Positions 45,463-54,907 are shown, numbered from the stretch's first letter. The stretch is 64,000 bases of DNA from Allosaccharopolyspora coralli (GCF_009664835.1 NZ_CP045929.1:2852001-2916000); one strand, 5' to 3'. Notes: generated by a model not told the origin, from the sequence alone. Numbers and translations are program-made.

Positions 45463-46806
45463 GTGCAACGAACGCGAGTGGTGATCGTCGGAGGTGGGTT
45501 TGCCGGATACCACACGGCGAAGCACCTCGCCACTTACACGGATCCGAACGAGACCGAGATCGTGCTGATCAACCCGACGGACTACTTTCTGTATCTCCCG
45601 CTGCTGCCTGAGGTCGCGTCCGGAATCCTGGACCCGCGTGCGATCTCCGTCCCGCTGCCCGGAGCGATCCCCGGCGTGCGATTCGTGCTCGGTGAGGTGA
45701 CCGGAGTCGATCCGCACCGCCGGGAACTGGCCTACACCGACCCCGAGGACAACCCGGGGTCGATGTCGTTCGATCGCATCGTCCTGGCCGCAGGCAGCGT
45801 GAACAAGCTGTTGCCCATTCCCGGGGTCGCCACGCACGGTAAGGGATTCCGGGGCGTACCGGAAGCGCTGTACTTCCGAGACCACGTCACCCGGCAGATC
45901 GAACTGGCAGCGGCCAGCAACGATCAGCAGGAGCGCGACGCTCGCTGCACGTTCGTCGTGGTCGGTGCGGGCTACACTGGAACGGAGGTCGCCGCTCAGG
46001 GCCCCGAGTTCACCGCGAAGCTCGCCCAGCGCCACCCGGAACTCGACGGCCAGCGGATCCGCTGGTTGCTCCTGGACGTCGCCGAGCGGGTGTTGCCGAC
46101 ACTCGACCGGCGACTGTCCCGCACGGCGGACAGCGTCCTGCGGGAGCGTGGTGTCGAGGTTCTCACCGAAACCTCCATCGGCGAGGCGTCGGAGTCGGGA
46201 GTCACGTTCCAGGACAGCGGGTCATTCGTCCCCACCCGATCGTTGATCTGGTGCGTGGGTGTGCGCCCGGACCCACTCGTGCAAGGGTTCGGGCTCGCGA
46301 CCCAGCAGGGCAGGCTGGTGGTGACCGACGAGCTCTCGGTACCCGACCATCCGCACGTGTTCGCGTGCGGCGACGCGGCAGCGGTACCGGACCCCACACG
46401 CCCGGGCGAGTTGACGCCGATGACCGCCCAGCACGCGGTGCGACAGGGCACGCTCGCCGCTCGCAACGTCGCCGCGTCGCTCGGGAGGACCACGCCGTCC
46501 CGGTACCGCCATCGCGATCTCGGCTTCGTCGTGGACCTCGGCTCCGGCAAGGCGGCGGCGAACCCGCTGCACATTCCGATGTCGGGATTCCTCGCCAAGG
46601 TCGTGACGCGCGGCTATCACCTGATGGCCATGCCCGGCAACAGAGTCCGCGTCGCCCTGGACTGGCTGCTCGACGCGACGAGCGAACGTCAGCTGGTGCA
46701 ACTCGGGATGGTCCGGTCCGGTACCGTGCCGCTGGACACCGAATCACCCGAGCTGCCGAAGCTACGTCCGTACCGGCACCAACAGCAGGTCGAAACCGGG
46801 GGCTGA
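45463..46806 (+). CDS. Type II NADH dehydrogenase-like FAD oxidoreductase
   Basis: A 447-residue two-dinucleotide-binding-domain flavoprotein: FAD site VVIVGGGFAGYHTAKHL, NAD site FVVVGAGYTGTEVA, and VFACGDAAAVPDP near the C-terminus. The C-terminal hydrophobic segment found in NDH-2 is weak here. It probably passes electrons from NADH to quinone at the membrane. GTG 45463 follows GAGGAGG. Confidence 0.88.
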   Translation: MQRTRVVIVGGGFAGYHTAKHLATYTDPNETEIVLINPTDYFLYLPLLPEVASGILDPRAISVPLPGAIPGVRFVLGEVTGVDPHRRELAYTDPEDNPGSMSFDRIVLAAGSVNKLLPIPGVATHGKGFRGVPEALYFRDHVTRQIELAAASNDQQERDARCTFVVVGAGYTGTEVAAQGPEFTAKLAQRHPELDGQRIRWLLLDVAERVLPTLDRRLSRTADSVLRERGVEVLTETSIGEASESGVTFQDSGSFVPTRSLIWCVGVRPDPLVQGFGLATQQGRLVVTDELSVPDHPHVFACGDAAAVPDPTRPGELTPMTAQHAVRQGTLAARNVAASLGRTTPSRYRHRDLGFVVDLGSGKAAANPLHIPMSGFLAKVVTRGYHLMAMPGNRVRVALDWLLDATSERQLVQLGMVRSGTVPLDTESPELPKLRPYRHQQQVETGG

Positions 46807-46824
46807 GAACTCCCTGCAGAAGGT

Positions 46825-46885
46825 TTCTCGGTGGTCGGGTGAGCGGAACATCAGCGCCCCTCCTCGCGGGCACACGACGACAGCT
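46825..46885. repeat. Palindromic dispersed element, family 2 copy F
   Basis: GGTGGTCGGGTGAGCGGAACATCAGCGCCCCTCCTCGCGGG matches the reverse complement of the end of copies D and E. It lies at the convergent junction between the NDH-2 and enoyl-CoA hydratase genes. This copy seems shortened. Confidence 0.5.
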
Positions 46886-46919
46886 CACTCTGCACGGACC
46901 GCTCAGGCGACGGTGCGCG

Positions 46920-47720
46920 TCATGATCGGGCCGAAGGGAACTCCGGCTCCCGCTTCTCGCGGAGCGCGGCAGCACCCTCGACGACGTCGGGCCCCATGAA
47001 GCAGAGCATCTCGTACGCCGCGGACTGGTCGAAGATCGGCCCCGCCATCTTGAGCCAGTTGCTCATCGCCCGCTTCGTCCACCGGATCGCGGGTTGGGAG
47101 CCGGTGGCCAGTGTCTCGGCGATCCGCATCGACTCGTCGAAGACTTGGTCGCGGGGCAACGCTTTGCTGACCATGCCGATCCGTTCGGCTTCCGCTCCGT
47201 CGAGCATCTCGCCCGTGAGCAGGTAGTAGCGCGCCTTGGCCATGCCGCAGAGCAGCGGCCACAGGATCGCCGCGTGGTCCCCGGCGGCGACGCCCAGTTT
47301 CACGTGCCCGTCGCCGAGTTTGGCGTCCTCGGCGCACACCGAGATGTCGGCGAGCAGCGCGACCACGGTCCCCGCCCCGACCGCGACGCCGTTGATCGCC
47401 GAGACGATCGGCTTCTCGCAGTTGATCATGTTGTAGACCATGTCGCTCATCTCGGAAAGCATGTGCGAGACACGGTCGTGGTCCCCGGCCATCCGCTGAA
47501 CCATGCCGAGATCGCCCCCGGCGGAGAACGCCTTGCCCGCGCCGGTCACCACTGCCACCCGAGTCTCCGGGTCGGCGGAGACGTCGGAGAACACCCGGGC
47601 AAGCTCGGTGTGCATCTGCTCGTCGGTGGCGTTGTACTTCTCCGGCTGATCGAGCGTGATCAGCAGGACGCCGTTGTCCCGGCGCTCGAACGTCAACTGC
47701 TTGTAGTCGGCGAAATCCAC
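46920..47720 (-). CDS. Enoyl-CoA hydratase/isomerase (crotonase family)
   Basis: A 266-residue crotonase-fold protein ([29 protein letters not shown] oxyanion loop, [22 protein letters not shown], and a [17 protein letters not shown] segment). It is the last gene of a four-gene operon with ligase, SDR and acyl-CoA dehydrogenase. In the cyclohexanecarboxylate pathway this slot is a BadK-type hydratase; it does not resemble the BadI ring hydrolase as I recall it. Confidence 0.87.
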   Translation of the reverse strand: MDFADYKQLTFERRDNGVLLITLDQPEKYNATDEQMHTELARVFSDVSADPETRVAVVTGAGKAFSAGGDLGMVQRMAGDHDRVSHMLSEMSDMVYNMINCEKPIVSAINGVAVGAGTVVALLADISVCAEDAKLGDGHVKLGVAAGDHAAILWPLLCGMAKARYYLLTGEMLDGAEAERIGMVSKALPRDQVFDESMRIAETLATGSQPAIRWTKRAMSNWLKMAGPIFDQSAAYEMLCFMGPDVVEGAAALREKREPEFPSARS

Positions 47721-47767
47721 GAGTGGTCCTTTCTGTGCTGTGGTGGTGGTGCGACGCGGGTGATCGG

Positions 47768-49432
47768 CTACTCGTTCACGGTGACCTCGTTCGGGCGCCC
47801 GGCAGCGGTGAACAGGTCGTCGGCGTATTCGGTCCTCGCCTGTTCGCGGGCCTTGTAGTGCACCTTCTTGCCGGTGGCGGTCACGGGTAGGGAGTCGACG
47901 AACCGGTAGGCGCGGGGGCGCTTGTACCCGGCCAGCATCGGATGGTCGCGACAGTGCCGGTCGCAGTCAGCCACCGTCAGCGTCTCGTCGGACGGCACGA
48001 CGTAGGCGACCACGAGCCGGCCCCACCGCTCGTGCGGGACGCCGACGACCATCGAGTCCGCGACGGCCGGATGCTCGTTGAGTACTTCCTCGACCTGCAC
48101 CGGATGGACGTTCTCCCCACCCGAGACGATCATGTCGTCCTTGCGGCCGACGATCGTCACGTACTCTGCGGCGTCCCAGGTGGCCAAGTCACCGATGTAG
48201 AGCCAGCCGTTGTGGAACTTCTGCGCCTCCTGCTCCGGCGCGTTGACGTACGCGTATCCGCACTTGGGCGAGCGCACGATCACCTCGCCGACCTCCGCGT
48301 CGTCCTTGGCCACGGTCTCGTGCGGTTCGGCGGGACGGTCGTCGAGTACCTTGACCACGGCGACGTCGTCGTCGGTGCAGGCACGCCCGGCGCTTCCGGC
48401 GTGCTGCGGCAGGTCCGCCGGCCGGAGGAAACTGTTCCAGAACGCCTCGGTCGTGCCGTAACCGTTGAAGATCCGCGGACACAGCACTTCCTGATACCGC
48501 AGGGCCGCCTCGCGTTCCAGTGGCGCCCCCATGGTGACGATCCCGCGCAGACTGGAAAGGTCTCGCGGTTTCTCGGCCTGCACGGAGGTGAGCATCGCCA
48601 GGTTCGTCGGCGCCCCGACGAGATAGGTGATGCCGGAGCGTTCCACTTCGTCCAGGAACGCCACCGGGTCGAACGCGCGCATCGGCACCACCTCGGAACC
48701 CAGGTAGAACGCCGCGTTCGGCCCGCCGGCGTACAAACCTCCACGATGGAACCACGGGGTCATGTTCAGTGTCCGATCCTCCGGTTCCATCGGAAAATGC
48801 ATGATCACATCGTGCGCGGTGAAGATCTCGATCATGCTGTTGAGCGGAACCGCCTTGGGCATACCGGTGGTGCCGGAGGTGTAGAGCCGCGTCGTCTTGT
48901 CGTAGATCGTGCGGCCCGTGTCCGTCGGCGGGGTGCCACCGCGACTGAGCAACTCGTCGAAGGAAACCGTGCCAGGGCCCCGCTCGTCCCCGACTGCGAC
49001 TACGAGGTCGGGCCGGTGCTCCGCGCGCTCCAGCGCGGCCGAGACCTCCTCCGACAACGCCGTGTCGTGGACGAAGACCCGTGGACGGCTGTCGTCGAGG
49101 ATGTAGGCCGTCTCGCCGGGCGAGAGCCGGAAGTTGATCGGGGAGCCGACCGCACCCGCGGCTTGCGTCGCCAGATACAACTGCGCGAACTCTGGACTGT
49201 TGTAGAGCTGATAGACGACGAGGTCGCCGGGACGCACCCCTGCGGCGACCAGGCCTGCGGCGAGTTCGTCGACCCGAGTCCCGAGTTCGGCGTAGGTGAA
49301 CCGTGTCCCGGTGTGCGGACACCGCATCGCCACGCGGTCGCCGTAACGGTGCACGTTGCGGCGGAATCCGCCGAGGTAGCTGAAATGATGCTCGATGAAG
49401 TTCCGGTAAGCGGTGGGATCGTAGGCGGGCAT
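47768..49432 (-). CDS. Acyl-CoA ligase (AMP-forming)
   Basis: A 554-residue ANL-superfamily ligase: P-loop-like LYTSGTTGMPKAV, NGYGTTEAFW, YIGDLATWD, GRKDDMIVSGGENVHP and the catalytic Lys in TATGKKVHYKA. It activates a carboxylic acid to its CoA ester. By neighbourhood it could be the AliA-equivalent cyclohexanecarboxylate:CoA ligase, but ANL specificity cannot be read here. ATG 49432 has GAGGAGG 5 nt upstream. Confidence 0.88.
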   Translation of the reverse strand: MPAYDPTAYRNFIEHHFSYLGGFRRNVHRYGDRVAMRCPHTGTRFTYAELGTRVDELAAGLVAAGVRPGDLVVYQLYNSPEFAQLYLATQAAGAVGSPINFRLSPGETAYILDDSRPRVFVHDTALSEEVSAALERAEHRPDLVVAVGDERGPGTVSFDELLSRGGTPPTDTGRTIYDKTTRLYTSGTTGMPKAVPLNSMIEIFTAHDVIMHFPMEPEDRTLNMTPWFHRGGLYAGGPNAAFYLGSEVVPMRAFDPVAFLDEVERSGITYLVGAPTNLAMLTSVQAEKPRDLSSLRGIVTMGAPLEREAALRYQEVLCPRIFNGYGTTEAFWNSFLRPADLPQHAGSAGRACTDDDVAVVKVLDDRPAEPHETVAKDDAEVGEVIVRSPKCGYAYVNAPEQEAQKFHNGWLYIGDLATWDAAEYVTIVGRKDDMIVSGGENVHPVQVEEVLNEHPAVADSMVVGVPHERWGRLVVAYVVPSDETLTVADCDRHCRDHPMLAGYKRPRAYRFVDSLPVTATGKKVHYKAREQARTEYADDLFTAAGRPNEVTVNE

Positions 49433-49490
49433 TGTTGCCTCCTCGTTGAGGTTCCGACGCACGGTGCGGTCGCAGTCCCCGCGTTCGGCG

Positions 49491-50237
49491 TCAGCTCATG
49501 GTGAGTCCACCACTGACGCTCACCGTCTGTCCGGTGAGATAGCCGGCTTCGTCGGAAGCGAAGAAGGCGACGGTGTTGGCGAGATCCCGGGGCTCGGCGA
49601 GTCGACGGAACGGGATGGCCTTGGTCAGCGACTCCCGCAGCTTCGGGTTGTCACCGCCGATCGATGCGAACAGCTCGGTGTCGGTCGGCCCGGGGCACAC
49701 ACAGTTCACGTTGATCCGGTTGCGCGCCATCTCGCGGGCGAGGGTCTTCGTGAACGACACGATGCCGCCCTTGGCGGCGGAGTACACCGCTTCACCGGAC
49801 GAGCCGACCCGTGCCGCATCCGATCCGAGATTGACGATCGAACCCGACTGTCGCTCGACCATCAACGGCAACGCGGCCTTCGTGGTGTGCAGGGTGCCGT
49901 AGAGGTTGATCGCGATGATGCGGTCCCAGTCGGATTCGCTGCTGTCGATGAAGGGTTCGGCCTTGTCCCATCCCGCGTTGTTGACGAGCACGTCCAACCG
50001 CCCGAAGCGGGTGCGCACCTCGTCGATCATCGCCTCGACCGATTCCTTCGACGCCACGTCGGCATGCAGTCCGACGGCACCACCGCAGAGTTCCTTCGCC
50101 GTCGCCGCGGCCGATTCCCCGTCGACGTCCGAGACCACGACCGTGGATCCCTCACTCGCCAGCTTCTCGGCGATCGCCTTGCCGATCCCGCGCCCGGCAC
50201 CGGTCACCACGGCGATCTTGTCGTTCAGTCGTCCCAT
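49491..50237 (-). CDS. badH: SDR dehydrogenase, BadH-like (2-hydroxycyclohexanecarboxyl-CoA dehydrogenase type)
   Basis: A 248-residue classical SDR: cofactor motif TGAGRGIG, NNAGWD, catalytic Ser and YxxxK in SDAARVGSSGEAVYSAAKGG, and the C-terminal TGQTVSVSGGLTMS. The stretches NNAGWD, SDAARVGSSGEAVY and VSGGLTM are, as I recall, shared with BadH of Rhodopseudomonas palustris. Between an AliB-like dehydrogenase and an acyl-CoA ligase, oxidation of a 2-hydroxy alicyclic acyl-CoA is plausible. Confidence 0.82.
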   Translation of the reverse strand: MGRLNDKIAVVTGAGRGIGKAIAEKLASEGSTVVVSDVDGESAAATAKELCGGAVGLHADVASKESVEAMIDEVRTRFGRLDVLVNNAGWDKAEPFIDSSESDWDRIIAINLYGTLHTTKAALPLMVERQSGSIVNLGSDAARVGSSGEAVYSAAKGGIVSFTKTLAREMARNRINVNCVCPGPTDTELFASIGGDNPKLRESLTKAIPFRRLAEPRDLANTVAFFASDEAGYLTGQTVSVSGGLTMS

Positions 50238-50263
50238 CGTCGTCGCCCCTCCTGACGTCGCGC

Positions 50264-51412
50264 TCACGGAGCCCACTCCCGTCCGAGCCGGTCCCGAGCG
50301 ATGATCAACTTCATGATCTGCGCGGTGCCGTCGCCGATCTGGAGACCGAGCACATCGCGCAGACGTTGCTCCAACGGCAGCTCGGTGCGGTAGCCGTACT
50401 GGCCGTGCAAGAGCAGACACGTCTGGACGGCCTCGAAGGCGTCTTTCGGCGCCATCCACTTGCACATCGCCGCCTCGGCGGTGTGCGGCAGTTCGTGGTC
50501 CTTCAGCGACAGCGTCCGCCAGCAGAGCATTCGGGCGGCTGCCAGGCGTGTCTCCGCCTCCGCCAACGGAAACGACACTCCTTGGAACGTGCTCAGTGGA
50601 CGGTCGAACGCCTCCCGCTCACTGACGTAGCGCCAGGTCTCGTCCACGCTGGTCTGTGCGGCCCCGACACATTGCAGCCCGATCAGCGCGCGGCTGAAGT
50701 CGAACCCGCGCATCACCTCGGAGAATCCCGCGCCCTCCACGCCGATGAGGTGGTCTCCAGGTACGCGGGCGCCGTCGAAGTGCACCGCTCCCCTGCCGAC
50801 GGCCCGGGTCCCCATATCGGTGTACGACTCCCGTCGTATCCCGGAAACGTCGAGCGGCACCAGGAAGGCGCTGATGCCCTTACCTCGCACCTGCTCCTGC
50901 GAAGTGCGGGCGAACACCACCACAGCGGACGCGTCGTTGGCGAACGACAGCGATTTCGTGCCGGTGAGCACGTAGGAGTCGCCGTCTCGGTGGGCTCTGA
51001 GTTCGGGCATTCCCGCGTCGGACCCGGCCTGCGGTTCGGTCAGTCCGATGCCGACGACGTGCTCACCCCGACAGATCCCCGGCACCCAGCGGGCAGCCAC
51101 GTCCGGGTTCGCCTCACTCGCCAGGATCTGACCGACCAGCGACCCCACGACCTGCAGGTAGGCCACCGAGAAGTCCCCGCGGGCGATCTCCTCGACCAGC
51201 AGTCCGGACGTGAGTCGGTCGAGGCCGCGTCCGCCGAGCTTCGCGGGCAGCTCCGGAGCGATGAACCCGAGCGTGCCCATCTCCCGCCACACCTGCCGCT
51301 CGACGGCGCCGCGTTGCTCGCGCTCCTGGTAGCGAGGCGCGAGGCTCTCGGTCGCGTACTGACGAGCCTGCTCGCTCCACTGGACCTGGGCCTGCGACAA
51401 CGTGACGTCCAT
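50264..51412 (-). CDS. aliB: Acyl-CoA dehydrogenase, AliB-like (cyclohexanecarboxyl-CoA dehydrogenase type)
   Basis: A 382-residue acyl-CoA dehydrogenase with FAD-binding GLTEPQAGSDAGMPELRA and GTKSLSF, and a C-terminal RDVLGLQIGDGTAQIMKLIIARDRLG. The GDFSVAYLQVVGSLVGQIL and RALIGLQCVGAAQ stretches resemble AliB as I remember it. It is the first gene of the operon that continues with the SDR, ligase and hydratase. Specificity for an alicyclic acyl-CoA is inferred. Confidence 0.83.
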   Translation of the reverse strand: MDVTLSQAQVQWSEQARQYATESLAPRYQEREQRGAVERQVWREMGTLGFIAPELPAKLGGRGLDRLTSGLLVEEIARGDFSVAYLQVVGSLVGQILASEANPDVAARWVPGICRGEHVVGIGLTEPQAGSDAGMPELRAHRDGDSYVLTGTKSLSFANDASAVVVFARTSQEQVRGKGISAFLVPLDVSGIRRESYTDMGTRAVGRGAVHFDGARVPGDHLIGVEGAGFSEVMRGFDFSRALIGLQCVGAAQTSVDETWRYVSEREAFDRPLSTFQGVSFPLAEAETRLAAARMLCWRTLSLKDHELPHTAEAAMCKWMAPKDAFEAVQTCLLLHGQYGYRTELPLEQRLRDVLGLQIGDGTAQIMKLIIARDRLGREWAP

Positions 51413-51484
51413 CGACTACTCGCCGTCCTCGTGATTCGGCATGTCGGACACCCCTTCATGCGCGTGACCTGCACCGCAGCGCAC

Positions 51485-51498
51485 TGAATATATGTTCA
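51485..51498. promoter_or_regulatory. AT-rich inverted repeat, candidate operator of divergent promoters
   Basis: TGAATATATGTTCA (TGAA/TTCA arms) lies in the 162-bp divergent region between the AliB-like operon and the quinone oxidoreductase, and is much more AT-rich than its surroundings. A TTGACT hexamer at 51512 could be a -35 box for the plus-strand gene. Confidence 0.45.
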
Positions 51499-51574
51499 TT
51501 CCAGATGAAGATTGACTCACACAGCGTGTCCTGTCAAGGATGAGGACACACACGAACGACCCCGGGAGGACCCT

Positions 51575-52543
51575 GTGCGCGCAATCCGCATCACCGAGCT
51601 CAACGGCCCCGACTCGGTGGACCTCGCCGAGGTCGAGGCGCCGACGCCGAACCCCGACGAGGTGATGATCGAGGTGCGAGCCGCCGGGGTGACCTTCCCG
51701 GACGTACTGATGACACGCGGCGAATACCAACTCAAGCCGGACCCGCCGTTCGTGCCGGGCTCAGAGGTCGCCGGTGTCGTCCGTAGCGCCCCCGAGTCGG
51801 CAGACGTCCAGGTGGGTCAGCGGGTCGCCGCGTTTACCGGCATCGGAGGCTTCGCGGACCTGGCCACGGCGCCGCCGACGAACGTCTTCGCACTGCCCGA
51901 GAACGTCTCGTTCACCGAAGCGGCGGGTCTTCCCATGAACTACCTGACGGTGCAGTTCGCACTCTCCCGCCGCGGCCGCCTGAACCCCGGCGAAACCGTC
52001 CTCGTGCACGGAGCCTCCGGCGGGGTCGGGACGGCCGCGGTGCAGATGGCCCGCGCGATGGGCGCTCGCGTGATCGCCGTCGTCTCCCAGGAATCCAAGG
52101 CCGAGTCCGCCCGCAGTGCCGGTGCCGAACACGTCGTTCTCGCCGACGGGTTCCGTGACGCCGTGGCAGAACTGGTCGGTCCACGCGGGACCGACATCGT
52201 CGTGGATCCGGTGGGCGGCGACCGGTTCACCGACTCCTTGCGGTGTCTGGGCCCGGAAGGCCGCCTGTTGGTGATCGGGTTCACCGGCGGGGAGATCCCC
52301 ACGGTCAAGGTCAACCGCCTGCTGCTGAACAACCTCGACGTCGTCGGCGTCGGGTGGGGAGCGTTCTGGCGGTCGCGGCCGGACTATCTGCCCCACCAGT
52401 GGCAGGAGCTTCTCCCGCATCTCGAATCAGGCGCGTTACGGCCGCTGCTGGGCCCCACTTACTCGCTGACCGACGCGGGCCGGGCACTGCGTGAACTCGA
52501 CGAGCGCCGTGCCACCGGCAAGGTCGTCCTGACGCTTTCCTGA
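51575..52543 (+). CDS. NADPH:quinone oxidoreductase-like MDR protein
   Basis: A 322-residue zinc-free medium-chain reductase (QOR type): VPGSEVAGVV, nucleotide-binding VLVHGASGGVGTAAVQMARAMGARV and DIVVDPVGGDRFTDSLRCL. It reduces a quinone or enone with NADPH. GTG 51575 follows GGGAGG. It is divergent from the AliB-like operon and convergent with a GntR gene; an enoyl-CoA-reducing role is possible. Confidence 0.87.
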   Translation: MRAIRITELNGPDSVDLAEVEAPTPNPDEVMIEVRAAGVTFPDVLMTRGEYQLKPDPPFVPGSEVAGVVRSAPESADVQVGQRVAAFTGIGGFADLATAPPTNVFALPENVSFTEAAGLPMNYLTVQFALSRRGRLNPGETVLVHGASGGVGTAAVQMARAMGARVIAVVSQESKAESARSAGAEHVVLADGFRDAVAELVGPRGTDIVVDPVGGDRFTDSLRCLGPEGRLLVIGFTGGEIPTVKVNRLLLNNLDVVGVGWGAFWRSRPDYLPHQWQELLPHLESGALRPLLGPTYSLTDAGRALRELDERRATGKVVLTLS

Positions 52544-52590
52544 AGGCTGCCCTCGCGGCGACGGACCACCTGTCCGGCGCACGTGCGTTC

Positions 52591-53349
52591 CTACCGCACG
52601 TTGCGCCGAAGGCGGACTCGGTACGAGTAGTGCTCAGGGTGGAAGTAGCTGACCGCGAGCTCGACGGGCTGTCCGGCGGCGGAGTGGTACACCCGGTCGA
52701 TGCGCAACAAAGATCGCCCGGCTTCGCACCCGAGGAATTCCGCGATCTCGGAGGTGGCCGTTCCCACCGTGATGCTCTGCTCGGCTTCGGCGATGGGATC
52801 GGGCAACCGTTCGTCGAGCAATCCGATGATGGTGGCCCTGCTCCGAGCGCCCGTGGTCGTCAGGTCCGGCAGTGCGGCGACAAGCCGCCCGGCCGCCGGG
52901 GGCAGATACACCGTGGTCAGACAGAACGGCGTCTCTTCGTGCAGCCGCAGGAACGTGAGTTGGTGGACGCGGTCGGACTGCAGGCGCAGCCGCCCGGCGG
53001 CATCGAGGTCGACCCGGCGGTGCAACGGCACAACCAGCTCCATGCTCGTGTCGATCGAGAGCCCCATCAGGTCGTCGACGGAGCCGAACTGCCGCAGGTA
53101 CTGCTCCTCGCGGGGAGCGGCGAACGTGCCGCGACCCGGTACGCGATACACCATGCCCTCGGCCACGAGGTCCTGAAAGGCACGACGCACCGTCTGCCTG
53201 CTGACCCGGTACGACTCCGCCAGCTCAGCCTCGGTGGGAAGCCGGACGCCGTCCGGGAAATCGTGCCGCAGGATGGCGGTGCGCAACTCCCGCGCGAGTT
53301 TGACGTAAGCCGTCTCCCTGACACTTCCGTCCTCGACTTGTTGTGCCAT
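52591..53349 (-). CDS. GntR/HutC-family regulator with UTRA domain
   Basis: A 252-residue regulator: N-terminal winged HTH (VKLARELRTAILRHDFPDGVRLPTEAELAESYRVSRQTVRRAFQDLVAEGMVYRVPGRGTF) and a C-terminal UTRA ligand domain (SLLRIDRVYHSAAGQPVELAVSYFHPEHYSYRV). It is 51 bp downstream of an acyl-CoA dehydrogenase gene on the same strand. It is the likely sensor of an acid or CoA-ester intermediate for this region. Confidence 0.9.
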   Translation of the reverse strand: MAQQVEDGSVRETAYVKLARELRTAILRHDFPDGVRLPTEAELAESYRVSRQTVRRAFQDLVAEGMVYRVPGRGTFAAPREEQYLRQFGSVDDLMGLSIDTSMELVVPLHRRVDLDAAGRLRLQSDRVHQLTFLRLHEETPFCLTTVYLPPAAGRLVAALPDLTTTGARSRATIIGLLDERLPDPIAEAEQSITVGTATSEIAEFLGCEAGRSLLRIDRVYHSAAGQPVELAVSYFHPEHYSYRVRLRRNVR

Positions 53350-53400
53350 GCCATCACCGATTCCGAAGTTCTCCGAATGTAGCGGGTCCCTCCCGCACGG

Positions 53401-54567
53401 TCAGGACTCCAACCCACCGCGCGCGACGAGTTGCGCGGCGATGACGTTGCGCTGGATCTCGTTGGTTCCCTCACCGACGATCATCAGCGGAGCGTCCCGG
53501 AAGTAGCGTTCGACGTCGAACTCGGTGGAATAGCCATATCCACCGTGGACACGCACGGCGTTGAGCGCGATCTCCATCGCCGTCTCGGACGCGAACAGCT
53601 TCGCCATTCCGGCTTCCATGTCCACACGACGACCACCGTCGGCCTCCCGCGCCGCGTGCAGCGTCAACTGCCTCGCGGCGGTCAACTTGGTCGCCATGTC
53701 GGCGAGGTAGTTGCCGACCGACTGATGCTTCCAGATCGGTTTGCCGAAGCTTTCCCGTTCCTGGGCATAGCGCAGGGCGTCATCCAGAGCGGCTTTGCCG
53801 ACACCGAGCGCTCGCGCGGCGACCTGGATTCGCCCGGTCTCCAGCCCCTTCATCATCTGTCCGAAGCCTGCGCCTTCGTCCTCGCCGAGCACGGATCCGG
53901 CTGGAGTGCGGTATTCCTCGAAGGACAGTTCGCAGCTCTCCACGCCCTTGTATCCGAGTTTGGACAGATCACGGGACACTGTCAGTCCCGGACCGTGCTC
54001 GGCGAGCAGGATGGACATGCCCTGATGCGCCGGTCGTGCGTCCGGGTCGGTCTTGCACATCAGCGCGATGAGCTGGGAGCGGCGCGAGTTGGTGATCCAC
54101 GTCTTCGCACCGTTGACGACGAACTCGTCCCCGTCGCGCCGGGCCGTGGTCGTCATCGCCTGCAGATCCGATCCCCCGCCCGGCTCGGTCAAGGCCATCG
54201 TCGCCCGAACCGCGCCGTCGGCCATCCGGGGCAGGTAGTTTCGTTTCTGCTCCTCGGTACCGAACAGCACGAGCAGCTTGGCGACGACCGTGTGGCCGCC
54301 CATCGCTCCCGCCAGACTCATCCACCCGCGGGCGAGTTCCTCGGTGATCAGCACATAGCACGACGTCGACACCGGCGTGCCGCCGTACTCCTCGGGAACC
54401 GCCAACCCGAAGATCCCCAGCTGTTTCATGCGCTCGATCAGCGCTTCGGGATAGGTATCGGTGTGCTCCAGCTGTTGCGCGACAGGCCGGACCTCCTTGT
54501 CGACGAAATCGCCCACGGTCTCGACGATCAGTCGCTCGTCGTCGTCAAGATGGTCCACAGTGCTCAT
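53401..54567 (-). CDS. Acyl-CoA dehydrogenase
   Basis: A 388-residue acyl-CoA dehydrogenase: MALTEPGGGSDLQAM, NGAKTWITN, GRIQVAARALGVGKAALDDALRYAQERESFGKPI, and the C-terminal HGGYGYSTEFDVERYFRDAPLMIVGEGTNEIQRNVIA with a canonical catalytic Glu in the GEGTNEIQ segment. The first gene of a two-gene unit with the GntR regulator. Substrate unknown. Confidence 0.9.
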   Translation of the reverse strand: MSTVDHLDDDERLIVETVGDFVDKEVRPVAQQLEHTDTYPEALIERMKQLGIFGLAVPEEYGGTPVSTSCYVLITEELARGWMSLAGAMGGHTVVAKLLVLFGTEEQKRNYLPRMADGAVRATMALTEPGGGSDLQAMTTTARRDGDEFVVNGAKTWITNSRRSQLIALMCKTDPDARPAHQGMSILLAEHGPGLTVSRDLSKLGYKGVESCELSFEEYRTPAGSVLGEDEGAGFGQMMKGLETGRIQVAARALGVGKAALDDALRYAQERESFGKPIWKHQSVGNYLADMATKLTAARQLTLHAAREADGGRRVDMEAGMAKLFASETAMEIALNAVRVHGGYGYSTEFDVERYFRDAPLMIVGEGTNEIQRNVIAAQLVARGGLES

Positions 54568-54683
54568 ACGTCACTCCTGTCGTGGCTGTCACGGATCAGC
54601 GCGGACTCGGACGTCAGGGTCGAGCGACCTCCGCACGTGCGCACCGAAGGCAAGGTCGCGTCCGCCAGCAACTCCGGGACGTC

Positions 54684-54751
54684 GGCTCCGCACGCCGCAC
54701 GCGGCCAAGGCAACCGCGGCTCCGCACGCCGCACGCGGCCAAGGCAACCGC
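54684..54751. repeat. Two perfect tandem copies of a 34-bp unit
   Basis: The unit begins GGCTCCGCACGCCGCACG and ends GGCAACCGC; the second copy follows directly without mismatch. Likely a recent slippage duplication. Confidence 0.85.
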
Positions 54752-54907
54752 GGCGGTGTCGACGCGCACTCCCGGCGCGAGCGCCAGAACCTCCTCGTCG
54801 GCTTGAGCGTGTGCGCCCACTCGGCAAGGGCAAGTGCGCTGGCGGCCATGGTTCCTTCCGGTGCGCGAGCGACGCCCGACCGCGAGAGACCGTCGAACCT
54901 GTTGTGT

